Shown here one piece after another: positions 42,036-51,254 of a DNA stretch of 64,000 bases. Position 1 is the first letter of the stretch. The number at the start of each line of letters is the position of its first letter. The notes under the pieces are model-generated. The model was not told the DNA's origin and did no database searches. It was given only the letters and a program-made list of their open reading frames with translations. Position numbers and translations under genes: made by a program. This stretch comes from CAVRIA01 sp963721115 (GTDB lineage Bacteria; Desulfobacterota; Binatia; HRBIN30; CADEER01): assembly GCA_963721115.1 (NCBI GenBank), contig CAVRIA010000006.1:1054001-1118000 (forward strand), read 5' to 3'.

Positions 42036-43505
42036 ATGAAGGAGGCGGCGGCGCGCGAACGCGACTGGTCACGCATGGGCTGGACCCGACAAGAGGTTGT
42101 GGCGGCCACCGGAGCCGTCGCCGGCGCGGAGCCGGCGCGCGACGAGCTCTTCGACGCGGTGTGCATCGATTCGCGCCGCGTCGGGGCCGGCTCGCTCTTC
42201 GTCGCCCTGCGCGGCGAGCATCACGACGCCCACCGCTTCGTCGCGGACGCCCTGCGCGCCGGAGCGCGTGCCGCTCTGGTGGAGCGAGTTCCGCCCGGCG
42301 TCGATCCGGGGTGCGCCCTGGTCGTCGCCGATGGGCTGCGTGCGCTCGGCGACCTGGCGGCGGCCACGCGCTGCCGCTACCCCTTGCGCGTGGTCGGGAT
42401 CACCGGCAGCAACGGAAAGACGACGACCAAGGAAATGGTGACCGCCGTCTGCCGCCAGGCTCGTTTCCCGCCGCCGCGCACCGCGGTCCTCAGCACGCAC
42501 GGCAACGAGAACAACCTGGTCGGCCTGCCCCTCACCCTGCTGCGCCTGACCGGTGACGAGGCGGTCGCGGTCCTCGAGATGGGGATGAATGCCTTCGGCG
42601 AAATCGCGCGTCTCACCGAGATCGCGGCGCCGGACGTCGGCGTGATCACCAACGTCGGACCCGCCCATCTCGAAGGCCTCGGAACCATCGACGGCGTGGC
42701 GGCGGCGAAGGGCGAGCTCTTCGCCGGCATGGCGCGCGACGCGACCATCGCCGTGAACACGGACGACGAGCGGGTGGTGCGCGCCGCCGCCGCCTTCGCG
42801 GGCCGGCGCATCGAGTTCGGCGCGGTGGGCGAGGTGAGGGCGCGCTCGGTGCGCGACCTCGGGCTCGACGGCATCGCCTTCACGCTCGACGTCGCCGGGC
42901 GCACCGCCCCGGTGCGCCTGCGCGTGCCGGGCCGGCACAACGTCGCCAACGCGCTCGCTGCCGCCGCCGTCGCGCACGGTCTCGGGCTGGACATCGAGAC
43001 CATCGCCGCCGGACTGGCGGAGACGCCGCCGCCCGCCATGCGCATGCAGGTCGTCCGCCTGGCGAACGGCGTCACGGTCGTGAACGACGCGTACAACGCC
43101 AACCCGGCGAGCATGGAGGCGGGCCTGCGGGCGCTGGCGGCGATGCCCGGCCGCGCCCTGGCCGTGCTCGGCGAGATGCGCGAGCTCGGGCCGGAGAGCG
43201 ACGCTCTCCACGAGGCGCTCGGCGCGTGCGCCGCGGCCAGCGGCGTCGCCGTGCTGGTGGCGGTCGGGCCGCAGTCCGACCGCATCGCGGCGGGGGCCCG
43301 CGCCGTCGGCGGCGAGCGCCCGGAGGTTCGCGTCTGCGCGGATGCCGCGGCGGCGTCCGCGGCGGTCGAGAGCCTGTGGCGGGCGGGCGACGTGATCCTG
43401 GTCAAGGGATCGCGCGGAGCGGATACCGAGACGGGCGTGCGCGACTACGGCGCCCGCATGGCGGAAGTGGTGGCGCTGCTGGAGAGAGCCGGGGGCCAGC
43501 CGTGA
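42036..43505 (+). CDS. murF: UDP-MurNAc-tripeptide:D-Ala-D-Ala ligase MurF
   Basis: The 489-residue Mur ligase adds D-Ala-D-Ala to UDP-MurNAc-tripeptide. The N-terminal domain has CIDSRRVGAGSLFVALRGEHHDAHRF, the ATP loop GITGSNGKTTTKEM (about 126-139), THGNENNLVGLPLTLL typical of MurF, EMGMNAFGEI, and the C-terminal NDAYNANPASM and VLVKGSRG. ATG at 42036 is used; ATG 42075 is a possible shorter start. Its stop overlaps the mraY start by one base. Confidence 0.95.
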   Translation: MKEAAARERDWSRMGWTRQEVVAATGAVAGAEPARDELFDAVCIDSRRVGAGSLFVALRGEHHDAHRFVADALRAGARAALVERVPPGVDPGCALVVADGLRALGDLAAATRCRYPLRVVGITGSNGKTTTKEMVTAVCRQARFPPPRTAVLSTHGNENNLVGLPLTLLRLTGDEAVAVLEMGMNAFGEIARLTEIAAPDVGVITNVGPAHLEGLGTIDGVAAAKGELFAGMARDATIAVNTDDERVVRAAAAFAGRRIEFGAVGEVRARSVRDLGLDGIAFTLDVAGRTAPVRLRVPGRHNVANALAAAAVAHGLGLDIETIAAGLAETPPPAMRMQVVRLANGVTVVNDAYNANPASMEAGLRALAAMPGRALAVLGEMRELGPESDALHEALGACAAASGVAVLVAVGPQSDRIAAGARAVGGERPEVRVCADAAAASAAVESLWRAGDVILVKGSRGADTETGVRDYGARMAEVVALLERAGGQP

Positions 43506-44581
43506 TGCTCTATCACCTGCTGTACCCCCTCCATCAGACGTACGGGGTGTTCAACGTCTTCCGCTACATCACCTTCCGCACGGTCATCGCCGCACTGACG
43601 GCGCTCCTCATCTCCTTTCTCTTCGGGCCGTGGCTGATCCGACGCCTGACCGCCAAGCAGATCGGCCAGCACATCCGGCCCGACGGACCGCAGAGCCATC
43701 TGTCGAAGGCCGGCACCCCGACGATGGGCGGCACGCTCATCCTGTTCTCGCTGGTGCTGGCGACGCTGCTGCTCGCCGACCTGACCAACGTCTACCTGTG
43801 GATCACGCTGGCGGTCACCCTGGGCTTCGCCTCCGTCGGCTTCGTCGACGACTATCGCAAGCTCCGCCTCGCCAACTCGAAGGGGCTCAGCGTACGCGCC
43901 AAGTTCGGCTACCAGCTCGCCATCGGCTTGGTCGCCGGCCTCTGCCTGTACGTCCTGCCCGGCTTCGATACGACGCTGCACTTCCCCTTCTTCAAGACGG
44001 CGGCGATTCCCCTCGGGTTTCTCTACGTGCCCTTTGCCGCTCTGGTCGTGGTCGGTACCTCCAACGCGGTGAACCTCACCGACGGCCTCGACGGCCTGGC
44101 GATCGGCCCGGTGATGACCACTGCCGTCACCTACGGCGTGTTCGCGTACGTCACCGGCAACGTCAAGCTGGCCGAGTATCTGCAGATTCCCTACGTCGCC
44201 GGCGTCGGCGAGATCACGATCTTCTGCGGCGCCCTGTTCTGCGCCGGCCTCGGCTTCCTCTGGTTCAACGCCTACCCGGCGATGATGTTCATGGGCGACG
44301 TCGGTGCCCTCCCGCTCGGCGCGGCGCTCGGCATCGTCGCGCTGCTGACCAAGCAGGAAGTGGTCCTCTTGGTCGCCGGCGGCGTCTTCGTCGTCGAGGC
44401 GCTGTCGGTGATCCTGCAGGTGGCGTCGTTCAAGCTGCGCCGCAAGCGCATCTTCCGCATGGCGCCGATCCACCATCACTTCGAGCTGCTCGGATGGCCG
44501 GAGCCGCAGATCATCGTGCGCTTCTGGATCGTGTCGATCATCTGCGCGCTCGCCGCCCTGAGCACGTTGAAGCTGCGATGA
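43505..44581 (+). CDS. mraY: Phospho-MurNAc-pentapeptide translocase MraY
   Basis: This 358-residue, ten-span membrane enzyme makes lipid I. Diagnostic blocks are KAGTPTMGGTLIL (68-80), VGFVDDYRKLRLANSKGLSVRAKF with the catalytic DD, NLTDGLDGLAIG, FMGDVGALPLG, and the HHHFE loop APIHHHFELLGW near 322-333. Start and stop overlap the neighbouring mur genes, so it is strictly coupled. Confidence 0.97.
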   Translation: MLYHLLYPLHQTYGVFNVFRYITFRTVIAALTALLISFLFGPWLIRRLTAKQIGQHIRPDGPQSHLSKAGTPTMGGTLILFSLVLATLLLADLTNVYLWITLAVTLGFASVGFVDDYRKLRLANSKGLSVRAKFGYQLAIGLVAGLCLYVLPGFDTTLHFPFFKTAAIPLGFLYVPFAALVVVGTSNAVNLTDGLDGLAIGPVMTTAVTYGVFAYVTGNVKLAEYLQIPYVAGVGEITIFCGALFCAGLGFLWFNAYPAMMFMGDVGALPLGAALGIVALLTKQEVVLLVAGGVFVVEALSVILQVASFKLRRKRIFRMAPIHHHFELLGWPEPQIIVRFWIVSIICALAALSTLKLR

Positions 44582-45909
44582 CGATGCTCGACGGCACATC
44601 TGCGGTGGTGATCGGCGCCGGCCGCGCCGGCCGGGCGGCGGTGCGGCTGCTGACGGCGCGCGGGGCGCGGGTGCGGGTCCTCGAGCGCTCGCCCGACGCG
44701 CGTCCCGACGCCGACTGGCCGCCCGACGTCGAGCTGCGCTGCGGCGACGACCGAAGGGAGGATCTGGGCGGAATCGATCTCGTCGTGCCGAGCCCCGGCG
44801 TGCCGCGCGACCACCCGGTGCTGCGCCGCGCCGTGGCGCTGGGCATCGAGGTGTGGAGCGAGATCGAGCTCGCGGCGCGCTTTCTCACCTGCCCGATCCT
44901 GGCGATCACCGGCACCAACGGGAAGAGCACGACCACGGTCCTGCTCGGTGCGATGCTCGCCGCCGACGGCCGCCGCGTCTTCGTCGGCGGCAACCTCGGA
45001 ACGCCGCTGAGCGATGCGCTGACAGGCGGAGAGACCTACGACGCGGCGGTGGTGGAGGTCTCCAGCTTTCAGCTCGAGTGGGCCCCGAGCTTTCGGCCCC
45101 GCGTCGCCGTGCTGTTGAACCTCACCCCGGATCACCAGGACCGCTACCGCGACCTCGCCGACTACGGCGCCGCGAAGGCGGTCCTGCTGGCGCACCAGGA
45201 GAGCAACGACGTCGCGGTTCTCAACCGCGACGATGCGTGGGTCTGGGAGCAGCGGCGCGGCACCCGCGCCTCGGTGATCTCCTTCGGGCGCGATCCGGTG
45301 GAGTTCGGCACCTTCGTCGACGGAGACGAGGCGGTGGTGTGCGGGACCGGGCGCACGCAGCGCTACGATCTGCGCGACACGCCGCTGCAGGGAGCCCACA
45401 ATCGCGAGAACATCCTCGCGGCGGTCACCGCGGCGACCGCCTGGGGCGTCTCGAGCACCGCCATCCGGCAGGCCTTGCGGGTCACCGGCGGCCTGCCGCA
45501 CCGCCTCGAGTTCGTGCGTGAGCACGGCGGCGTGCGCTACTACGACGACTCGAAAGCGACCAACCTGGGCGCCGTCGAGAAGTCGATCGCCAGCTTCACG
45601 AGCGGCATCGTCCTGCTGCTCGGCGGCTACGACAAGGGCGGGGATTTCACCGCCCTACGCCCTCTCGTCGAATCGCGGGGCGCCGCGGTCGTCTACTTCG
45701 GGCGCGCCGGCGCGCCCATCGCCGCGCAGCTCGGCGACGACGCGGCGGGCCGCATCGCGCCGGATCTGGCCACGGCGGTGCGCCTCGCTGCGGGCCTCGC
45801 CCGCGCCGGGCAGGTGGTCTTGCTGGCGCCCGGCTGCGCGAGCTTCGACGAGTTCACCGACTACGGCGAGCGCGGTCGCCGCTTCCGCGCTCTGGTGGAG
45901 GCGCTGTGA
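44578..45909 (+). CDS. murD: UDP-MurNAc-L-alanine:D-glutamate ligase MurD
   Basis: This 443-residue Mur ligase adds D-Glu. Rossmann start VVIGAGRAGRAAVRLLTARGA, SPGVPRDHPV, ATP loop AITGTNGKSTTTVLL (about 105-119), GGNLGTPL, EVSSFQLEW, and the C-terminal YYDDSKATNLGAVEKSI and LLLGGYDKGGDF are all typical. ATG at 44578 overlaps the mraY stop (ATGA), and its own stop overlaps the ftsW GTG. Confidence 0.96.
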   Translation: MTMLDGTSAVVIGAGRAGRAAVRLLTARGARVRVLERSPDARPDADWPPDVELRCGDDRREDLGGIDLVVPSPGVPRDHPVLRRAVALGIEVWSEIELAARFLTCPILAITGTNGKSTTTVLLGAMLAADGRRVFVGGNLGTPLSDALTGGETYDAAVVEVSSFQLEWAPSFRPRVAVLLNLTPDHQDRYRDLADYGAAKAVLLAHQESNDVAVLNRDDAWVWEQRRGTRASVISFGRDPVEFGTFVDGDEAVVCGTGRTQRYDLRDTPLQGAHNRENILAAVTAATAWGVSSTAIRQALRVTGGLPHRLEFVREHGGVRYYDDSKATNLGAVEKSIASFTSGIVLLLGGYDKGGDFTALRPLVESRGAAVVYFGRAGAPIAAQLGDDAAGRIAPDLATAVRLAAGLARAGQVVLLAPGCASFDEFTDYGERGRRFRALVEAL

Positions 45910-47045
45910 ACCGCCTGCGCCACCTCACACGCCTGCAGACGCGCGTCGTCATGCCCCGGCTCACCCGCCCGGACGGCTGGCTCATCGTCGCCGTTGCGGG
46001 CCTGGTCGGCCTCGGCGTGGTGATGATCTTCAACGTCTCCTACTTCTACGCCCGCGAGCAGTACGGCGACCCGTACCTCTTCTTCCGCAAGCACCTGATC
46101 TCGCTCGCCATCGGCGCCCTCGGCATGGTGGCTGTCTCGCGCATCCGTCCCGAGGTGCTCGAACGCTGGGCCAACGTCATCCTGCTGATCAGCGTCTTCA
46201 GCCTGCTGCTGGTCTTGATCCCCGGCATCGGCGTCGAGCGCGGCGGGGCGCGCCGCTGGATGGTACTCGGTGGCTTCAGCGTCCAGCCGTCCGAGGTCGC
46301 CAAGCTGGCGGTGGTGATCTTCCTGGCGCGCTGGATCAGTCGCCGGCGCGACGGCATGCGGGACTTCTCGGCCAACGTGCTGCCGGTTCTCGTCGTCGTC
46401 GGCTTGTGTGCCGGTCTCATTCTGCTGCAGCCCGACTTCGGCACGGCGGTGATTCTCGGCGCTCTGCTCATGTTCATGCTCTTCGTCGGCGGCGCGCGGC
46501 CGGCGCACGTCGGCGCGCTGGCGCTGGCGGGCGTGACGATGATGGCGTTCGGGGCCACGCTGGCGGAGTACCGCATGCGCCGCCTGCTGTCCTTCCTCGA
46601 TCCCTGGCAGCACAGCCGCGACAGCGGCTTCCAGCTCGTGCAGTCGCTGATCGCCTTCGGCTCCGGCGGCGTCACCGGCGTCGGGCTCGGGCAGAGCCGC
46701 CAGAAGATGTTCTTCCTTCCCGAGGCGCACACCGATTTCATCTTCGCGCTCATCGGCGAGGAGCTCGGTCTGCTCGGTGCTCTGGCGGTGCTGACGCTCT
46801 TCGCGCTGATCGCCGTACGCGGGTTCCGAGTGGCGTCGCGGCACCCCGAATCTTTCGCCGGTTTGCTAGCATTCGGGCTTACGTTGGTGATAGTACTCAG
46901 TGCGGTGGTGAATGTGGGGGTGGTGTTGGGGCTTCTCCCGACCAAAGGTCTTGCGCTTCCGTTCTTGAGCTATGGTGGCTCCGCGCTCCTGTGCGCGATG
47001 CTCGAAGTCGGGATCCTCACGGCGCTCTCGCGGATGACGGGCTGA
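45906..47045 (+). CDS. ftsW: Septal peptidoglycan polymerase FtsW (SEDS)
   Basis: This 379-residue SEDS glycosyltransferase has ten membrane spans. It shows SYFYAREQYGDPYLFFRKHLI early, RWMVLGGFSVQPSEVAKLAVVIFLARW near 120-146, LQPDFGTAV with the catalytic Asp, FGSGGVTGVGLGQSRQKMFFLPEAHTDFIFALIGEELG, and PTKGLALPFLSYGGSAL at the end. It polymerises lipid II at the septum with FtsI. GTG start overlaps murD. murG begins 2 bp after the stop. Confidence 0.96.
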   Translation: MNRLRHLTRLQTRVVMPRLTRPDGWLIVAVAGLVGLGVVMIFNVSYFYAREQYGDPYLFFRKHLISLAIGALGMVAVSRIRPEVLERWANVILLISVFSLLLVLIPGIGVERGGARRWMVLGGFSVQPSEVAKLAVVIFLARWISRRRDGMRDFSANVLPVLVVVGLCAGLILLQPDFGTAVILGALLMFMLFVGGARPAHVGALALAGVTMMAFGATLAEYRMRRLLSFLDPWQHSRDSGFQLVQSLIAFGSGGVTGVGLGQSRQKMFFLPEAHTDFIFALIGEELGLLGALAVLTLFALIAVRGFRVASRHPESFAGLLAFGLTLVIVLSAVVNVGVVLGLLPTKGLALPFLSYGGSALLCAMLEVGILTALSRMTG

Positions 47046-47047
47046 GG

Positions 47048-48121
47048 ATGCGCATGGTCGTGGCGGGCGGTGGTACGGGAGGGCATCTCTTCCCCGGGTT
47101 GGCGGTGGCGGAACGCCTCGTCGCCTCCGGAGCGGACTCCGTGCTGTTCGTCGGCAGCGAGTTCGGCATCGAGGCGCGCGTCATTCCGCGCACGCGCTTC
47201 GAGTTTCGCGCCCTGCCGATCCGCGCTCTGCGCGGGCGCGGCTGGCGCGGCGCGGCGCAGCTCGCGACGGCGCTGCCGCGGGCGGTGGCGCGCGCCTGGG
47301 GCATCCTCGGCGACTTCGGTGCCCAGCTCGTTCTAGGCGTCGGCGGTTACGCGTCCTTCCCGGTCGTCGTCGCCGCCCGGCTGCGCGGGATCCCGAGCGT
47401 TCTGCTGGAGCAGAACGCGCGTCCCGGATGGACCAACCGGCTGCTCGGCCGGCTGGCGGCGCGCGTGTGCACGACCTTCGCGGAAGCGAATGCGTACTTT
47501 CCCGCCAGGAGCGTCGTGCTGACCGGCAACCCGGTGCGTCCGCTCGAGGCGCGCCGTCCCGACACCGCGGCCGGCTTCACGCTGCTGGTGTTCGGCGGCA
47601 GCCAGGGAGCGCACCGGATCAACGAGGCGCTCGCCGACGCGGCGCCGGCCCTGCGCGACGCAATCCCCGGCCTGCGCGTCGTTCACCAGACCGGCACCGC
47701 CGACCGCGAGCGGCTGCGCGACCTCTACGCCGAGCTCGGCGTGCAGGCGGACGTACGCGAGTTCATCGACGACATGGGCTGGGCCTACTCTCAGGCCGAC
47801 CTGGTGATCTGCCGGGCCGGCGCCACCACGGTCGCCGAGCTGACCGTGCTGGGCAAGGCGGCCATCCTCGTCCCGTATCCCTTCGCCGCCGACGATCACC
47901 AGCGCGCCAACGCCCGCGTGCTGGCAGAGCGGCAGGCCGGAGTTCTCGTACTGGATCGCGAGCTGACCGGCGAGCGGCTGGCGGCCGCGGTGATCGAGCT
48001 GGCGCGCGATCGCGGCCGATTGGAGGCGATGGGAGAGGCAGCGCGGCGTCTGGCGGTTCCCGACGCGGCGGCGCGAGTGGTGGAGGTCTGTCGAGAGGTA
48101 GGAGGGGGGATGCGCGGATGA
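47048..48121 (+). CDS. murG: Lipid II synthase MurG
   Basis: This 357-residue GT28 glycosyltransferase transfers GlcNAc to lipid I on the inner membrane face. N-terminal VVAGGGTGGHLFPGLAVAE, GVGGYASFPVVVAA, EQNARPGWTNRLL, FGGSQGAHRINEAL, and CRAGATTVAELTVLGKAAILVPYPFAADDHQRANA are all diagnostic. The ATG at 47048 is in the same frame as a long shadow ORF; the family alignment fixes the start. Stop overlaps murC. Confidence 0.96.
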   Translation: MRMVVAGGGTGGHLFPGLAVAERLVASGADSVLFVGSEFGIEARVIPRTRFEFRALPIRALRGRGWRGAAQLATALPRAVARAWGILGDFGAQLVLGVGGYASFPVVVAARLRGIPSVLLEQNARPGWTNRLLGRLAARVCTTFAEANAYFPARSVVLTGNPVRPLEARRPDTAAGFTLLVFGGSQGAHRINEALADAAPALRDAIPGLRVVHQTGTADRERLRDLYAELGVQADVREFIDDMGWAYSQADLVICRAGATTVAELTVLGKAAILVPYPFAADDHQRANARVLAERQAGVLVLDRELTGERLAAAVIELARDRGRLEAMGEAARRLAVPDAAARVVEVCREVGGGMRG

Positions 48122-49521
48122 GCAGCCTGTTCAAGACACGCAGAATCCACTTCGTCGGCATCGGTGGCGTCGGCATGAGCGGCATCGCGGAGGTATCGCT
48201 CACCCTCGGCCATCGCGTCAGCGGCTCGGACATCCAGGAGACCGAGGTCACCCGCCGGCTGGCCCGGCTCGGGGCGACGATCACGTACGGCCATCGCGCC
48301 GAATCGGTCAGCGGCGGCATCGACGCGGTCGTGATCTCCTCGGCCGTGAAGTACTCGAACCCCGAGGTCGTGCGGGCGCGCGAGCTCAAGATCCCGGTCA
48401 TTCCGCGCGCCGAGATGCTCGCCGAGCTGATGCGCCTGAAGTACGGGATCGCCATCGCCGGCAGCCACGGCAAGACGACCACCACCTCGCTGATCGCCAC
48501 CATCCTGGCGCGCGCCGGCCTCGATCCCACCACCGTCATCGGCGGTAGGCTGCACTCGATGGGGACCAACGCACGGCTCGGACAGGGCGAGGTGATGGTG
48601 GCGGAGGCGGACGAGAGCGACGGCACCTTCCTGCTGCTCTCGCCGACGATCGCGGTGGTGACCAACGTCGATCCGGAGCACCTCGACTACTACGGCGACA
48701 TGGATCGCATGCGCTCGGCCTTCCTCGAGTTCATGAACCGGGTGCCGTTCTATGGCGTCAGCGTCCTCTGTCTGGACAACGTCAACGTGCGCGCCCTGGT
48801 GCCGCAGGTGCGCAAGCGCGTCATCACCTATGGCACGACGTCCGATGCCGACTATGTCGCCCGCGATCTGTGCGTGCTCGGCATGGAGACGATCTTCGAG
48901 GCGGTGCGGGGCGAGAGGCTCCTCGGCACGGTGCGGCTGCGCCTGCCCGGGCGCCACCACGCGCTGAACGCGCTGGCGGCCATCGCCGTGGCGACCGAGG
49001 TCGGGGTCGACTTCGAGATCGCGCGCGAGGCGCTGGCGGACTTCGGCGGTATCCACCGGCGCTTCGAGCTGTGCGGCGAGGCGGGCGGCGTGACCGTGAT
49101 CAGCGACTACGGCCACCATCCGGAGGAGATCCGCTCGACGCTGGCCGCCGCACGCGAGGGGTTCGGCCGCCGTCTGGTGGTCGTCTTTCAGCCGCATCGC
49201 TACACGCGCACGCGCGACCTGTTCGGCGAGTTCCTCGACGCCTTCGACGCCGCCGACCGGCTGATCCTCACCGACATCTACGCGGCCGGCGAGGAGCCGG
49301 TCGACGGGCTGTCGGGCGACGTGCTGTTCTGGGCGTTGAAGCGCCGCGGCCACCTGGACGTGGACTACTGCGCGCGGCGCGAGGACCTCATCTCGGAGGT
49401 TCTTCCCGTCCTTCGCGTCGGCGACCTCGTCGTCGTCCTCGGCGCCGGCAACATCCACGCCTTCGCGGAGGAGCTGGTGCGCACCCTGGCCGGAAGCCAG
49501 AGCACATGGACGGTGCAGTAG
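48118..49521 (+). CDS. murC: UDP-MurNAc:L-alanine ligase MurC
   Basis: This 467-residue Mur ligase adds L-Ala. Signature HFVGIGGVGMSGIAEVSL (residues 11-28), AIAGSHGKTTTTSLIA (near 116-131), AEADESDGTFLLLSPTIAVVTNVDPEHLDYYGD, GIHRRFE, DYGHHPEEI and QPHRYTRTRDLF are all present. ATG overlaps murG (ATGA). murB begins within or directly after the stop. Confidence 0.96.
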   Translation: MSSLFKTRRIHFVGIGGVGMSGIAEVSLTLGHRVSGSDIQETEVTRRLARLGATITYGHRAESVSGGIDAVVISSAVKYSNPEVVRARELKIPVIPRAEMLAELMRLKYGIAIAGSHGKTTTTSLIATILARAGLDPTTVIGGRLHSMGTNARLGQGEVMVAEADESDGTFLLLSPTIAVVTNVDPEHLDYYGDMDRMRSAFLEFMNRVPFYGVSVLCLDNVNVRALVPQVRKRVITYGTTSDADYVARDLCVLGMETIFEAVRGERLLGTVRLRLPGRHHALNALAAIAVATEVGVDFEIAREALADFGGIHRRFELCGEAGGVTVISDYGHHPEEIRSTLAAAREGFGRRLVVVFQPHRYTRTRDLFGEFLDAFDAADRLILTDIYAAGEEPVDGLSGDVLFWALKRRGHLDVDYCARREDLISEVLPVLRVGDLVVVLGAGNIHAFAEELVRTLAGSQSTWTVQ

Positions 49522-49529
49522 GAGCAGAC

Positions 49530-50444
49530 GTGGTGGAGCGCTTGAAAGAGAGCTTCGGCGAGCGCGCGCGCTTCGGCGAGCCGCTGCGGCGCCACACCTC
49601 GTTCCGCATCGGCGGGCCCGCCGATGCCTGGGTCGAGACGGCGAACGCCGCGGAGATCTGGGAGCTGCAGAAGCTCGCGTCGCGCGCCGGGCTCCCCCTC
49701 GTGGTCCTGGGGATCGGCACGAACGTCCTGGTCAGCGACCGCGGCGTGCGCGGGATCGTGATCCGTCTGGGGCGCGAGTTCGCGGGCTTCACATGGCGCG
49801 ACGAGGGGAATCGGGTACGCGTCCGCGCCGGCGCCGCGGCGCCCTTCAAGAAGCTGGTGAACGAGGCGGCGGAGCGCGGCCTCGGCGGCCTGGAGTTCGC
49901 CGAGGGCATCCCCGGCTCCATCGGCGGCGGCCTGCTGATGAACGCCGGCGCCTTCGGCGGCGAGATCGCCGGCGTGGTCGACGGGGTGGTGGTGGTGGAT
50001 CCGGCGGCGGGCGAGCGCGTGCTGCCGCGCAGCGCTCTGCGCTTCGGCTACCGCCGCTTCGACCTGCCGGCCGGGCTGATCGTCACGCACGTCGACTTCG
50101 GTCTCCAGCCGGCCGACCGCGAGGCGGTGCGGGCGCGCATGGCGGAGCTGAAGCGGCGCCGCGACTCGAAGCAGCCGCTCGGCTGGCCGAACGCCGGCTC
50201 GATCTTCAAGAATCCGCCCGGGGAGTTCGCCGGCCGCCTGATCGAGGCGGCGGGCTTCAAGGGACGGCGCGTCGGCGACGCGATGGTGTCCGAGCAGCAC
50301 GCCAACTTCATCGTCAACGTCGGCGCGGCGCGGGCGGCGGACGTGAAGCAGCTGATGGACGAGATCGCCGAGGCGGTCTGGCAGGCCAGGGCGGTGCGGC
50401 TGGTAGCGGAGATCAAGCTGGTCGGTGACTGGGGGGCGGCGTGA
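49530..50444 (+). CDS. murB: UDP-N-acetylenolpyruvoylglucosamine reductase MurB
   Basis: This is an FAD enzyme of about 304 residues that makes UDP-MurNAc. RHTSFRIGGPADAW, LGIGTNVLVSDRGVRGIVIRL, GLGGLEFAEGIPGSIGGGLLMNAGAFG, the YRRF segment with the proton-relay Tyr, GWPNAGSIFKNPPG with the catalytic Ser and EQHANFIVN are clear. GTG at 49530 follows GGAGCAGAC; ATG 49506, inside the murC end, is an in-frame alternative. ddl, which often follows, is missing, and ftsQ is next. Confidence 0.94.
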   Translation: MVERLKESFGERARFGEPLRRHTSFRIGGPADAWVETANAAEIWELQKLASRAGLPLVVLGIGTNVLVSDRGVRGIVIRLGREFAGFTWRDEGNRVRVRAGAAAPFKKLVNEAAERGLGGLEFAEGIPGSIGGGLLMNAGAFGGEIAGVVDGVVVVDPAAGERVLPRSALRFGYRRFDLPAGLIVTHVDFGLQPADREAVRARMAELKRRRDSKQPLGWPNAGSIFKNPPGEFAGRLIEAAGFKGRRVGDAMVSEQHANFIVNVGAARAADVKQLMDEIAEAVWQARAVRLVAEIKLVGDWGAA

Positions 50445-50462
50445 CCTGGCAGCCCGTTTTCC

Positions 50463-51251
50463 GTGCGGCCCCTGCCAGCGGGCTGTCTGACGGCGGTGCT
50501 CGCCGTGGCGCTGAGCGCCGCCGCGTGGGTCTTTCACGGCCCGGTGTGGGCGGCGCTGCGCGACCACCCGTACTTCGCGATCGAGCACCTGGTCATCCGC
50601 GGTTGTGGGCCGCGTCTGAGCGAGGACGCCGTGCGCGACTGGCTCGGCCTGCACGACGGCGCCAGCATGTGGGACGCCTCGCCGACGCGGGTCAAGGCGC
50701 GCCTCGAGGCGCATCCGTTCATCGCCCGCGCGGCCGTGCGCCGCCGCTTCCCGGACGACTTCGAGATCGACATTCGCGAGCGCCGGCCGGAGGCGATCGT
50801 CGTGCTCGACCGGCTCTACTACGTCGATCGCAGCGGCAGCGTCTTCGGCCCGCTCTCCGAAAGCGACAGCCGCGACTACCCGGTGATCACGGGTCTGAGC
50901 GAGAACACGCCCGGCGGCCAGCGGGCGTGGGCGCTTCGCCGCGCGCTGCAGCTGGTGCGCCGCTGCCAGCGCGGACGCTGCTTCGCGCCGGTGTCCGAGG
51001 TGCACATCGATCCGAAGCTGGGCGCGGTGCTCTATCCGGCCGCGCCCCCCGTGCCGATCGTGCTCGGCTGGGGCAGCACGGGGGAGAAGCTGAGCCGCGC
51101 GGCGCGCGTCCTCCAGCGCTGGGAAGGCGAGGGGTCGGCCGAGCGCCTCCAGAAGATCGACCTGCGCTTTCGCAATCAGGTCGTGGTGAAGCTGCGAACG
51201 CCACCTGCCGCGGAGCCTCGCCGCGCGGGGGCAGGGGGTAAGCGAGTCTAG
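50463..51251 (+). CDS. ftsQ: Cell division protein FtsQ
   Basis: The 262-residue bitopic protein has one membrane span (about 8-25) and a POTRA domain (DHPYFAIEHLVIRGCGPRLSEDAVRDWLGLHDGASMWDASPTRVKARLEAHPFI over about 33-87). A beta domain follows, with ERRPEAIVVLDRLYYVDRSGSVFGPL and KIDLRFRNQVVVKL. It recruits FtsLB and links to the septal synthase. GTG 50463 is the first start after the murB stop in this frame. ftsA starts 3 bp downstream. Confidence 0.9.
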   Translation: MRPLPAGCLTAVLAVALSAAAWVFHGPVWAALRDHPYFAIEHLVIRGCGPRLSEDAVRDWLGLHDGASMWDASPTRVKARLEAHPFIARAAVRRRFPDDFEIDIRERRPEAIVVLDRLYYVDRSGSVFGPLSESDSRDYPVITGLSENTPGGQRAWALRRALQLVRRCQRGRCFAPVSEVHIDPKLGAVLYPAAPPVPIVLGWGSTGEKLSRAARVLQRWEGEGSAERLQKIDLRFRNQVVVKLRTPPAAEPRRAGAGGKRV

Positions 51252-51254
51252 ATC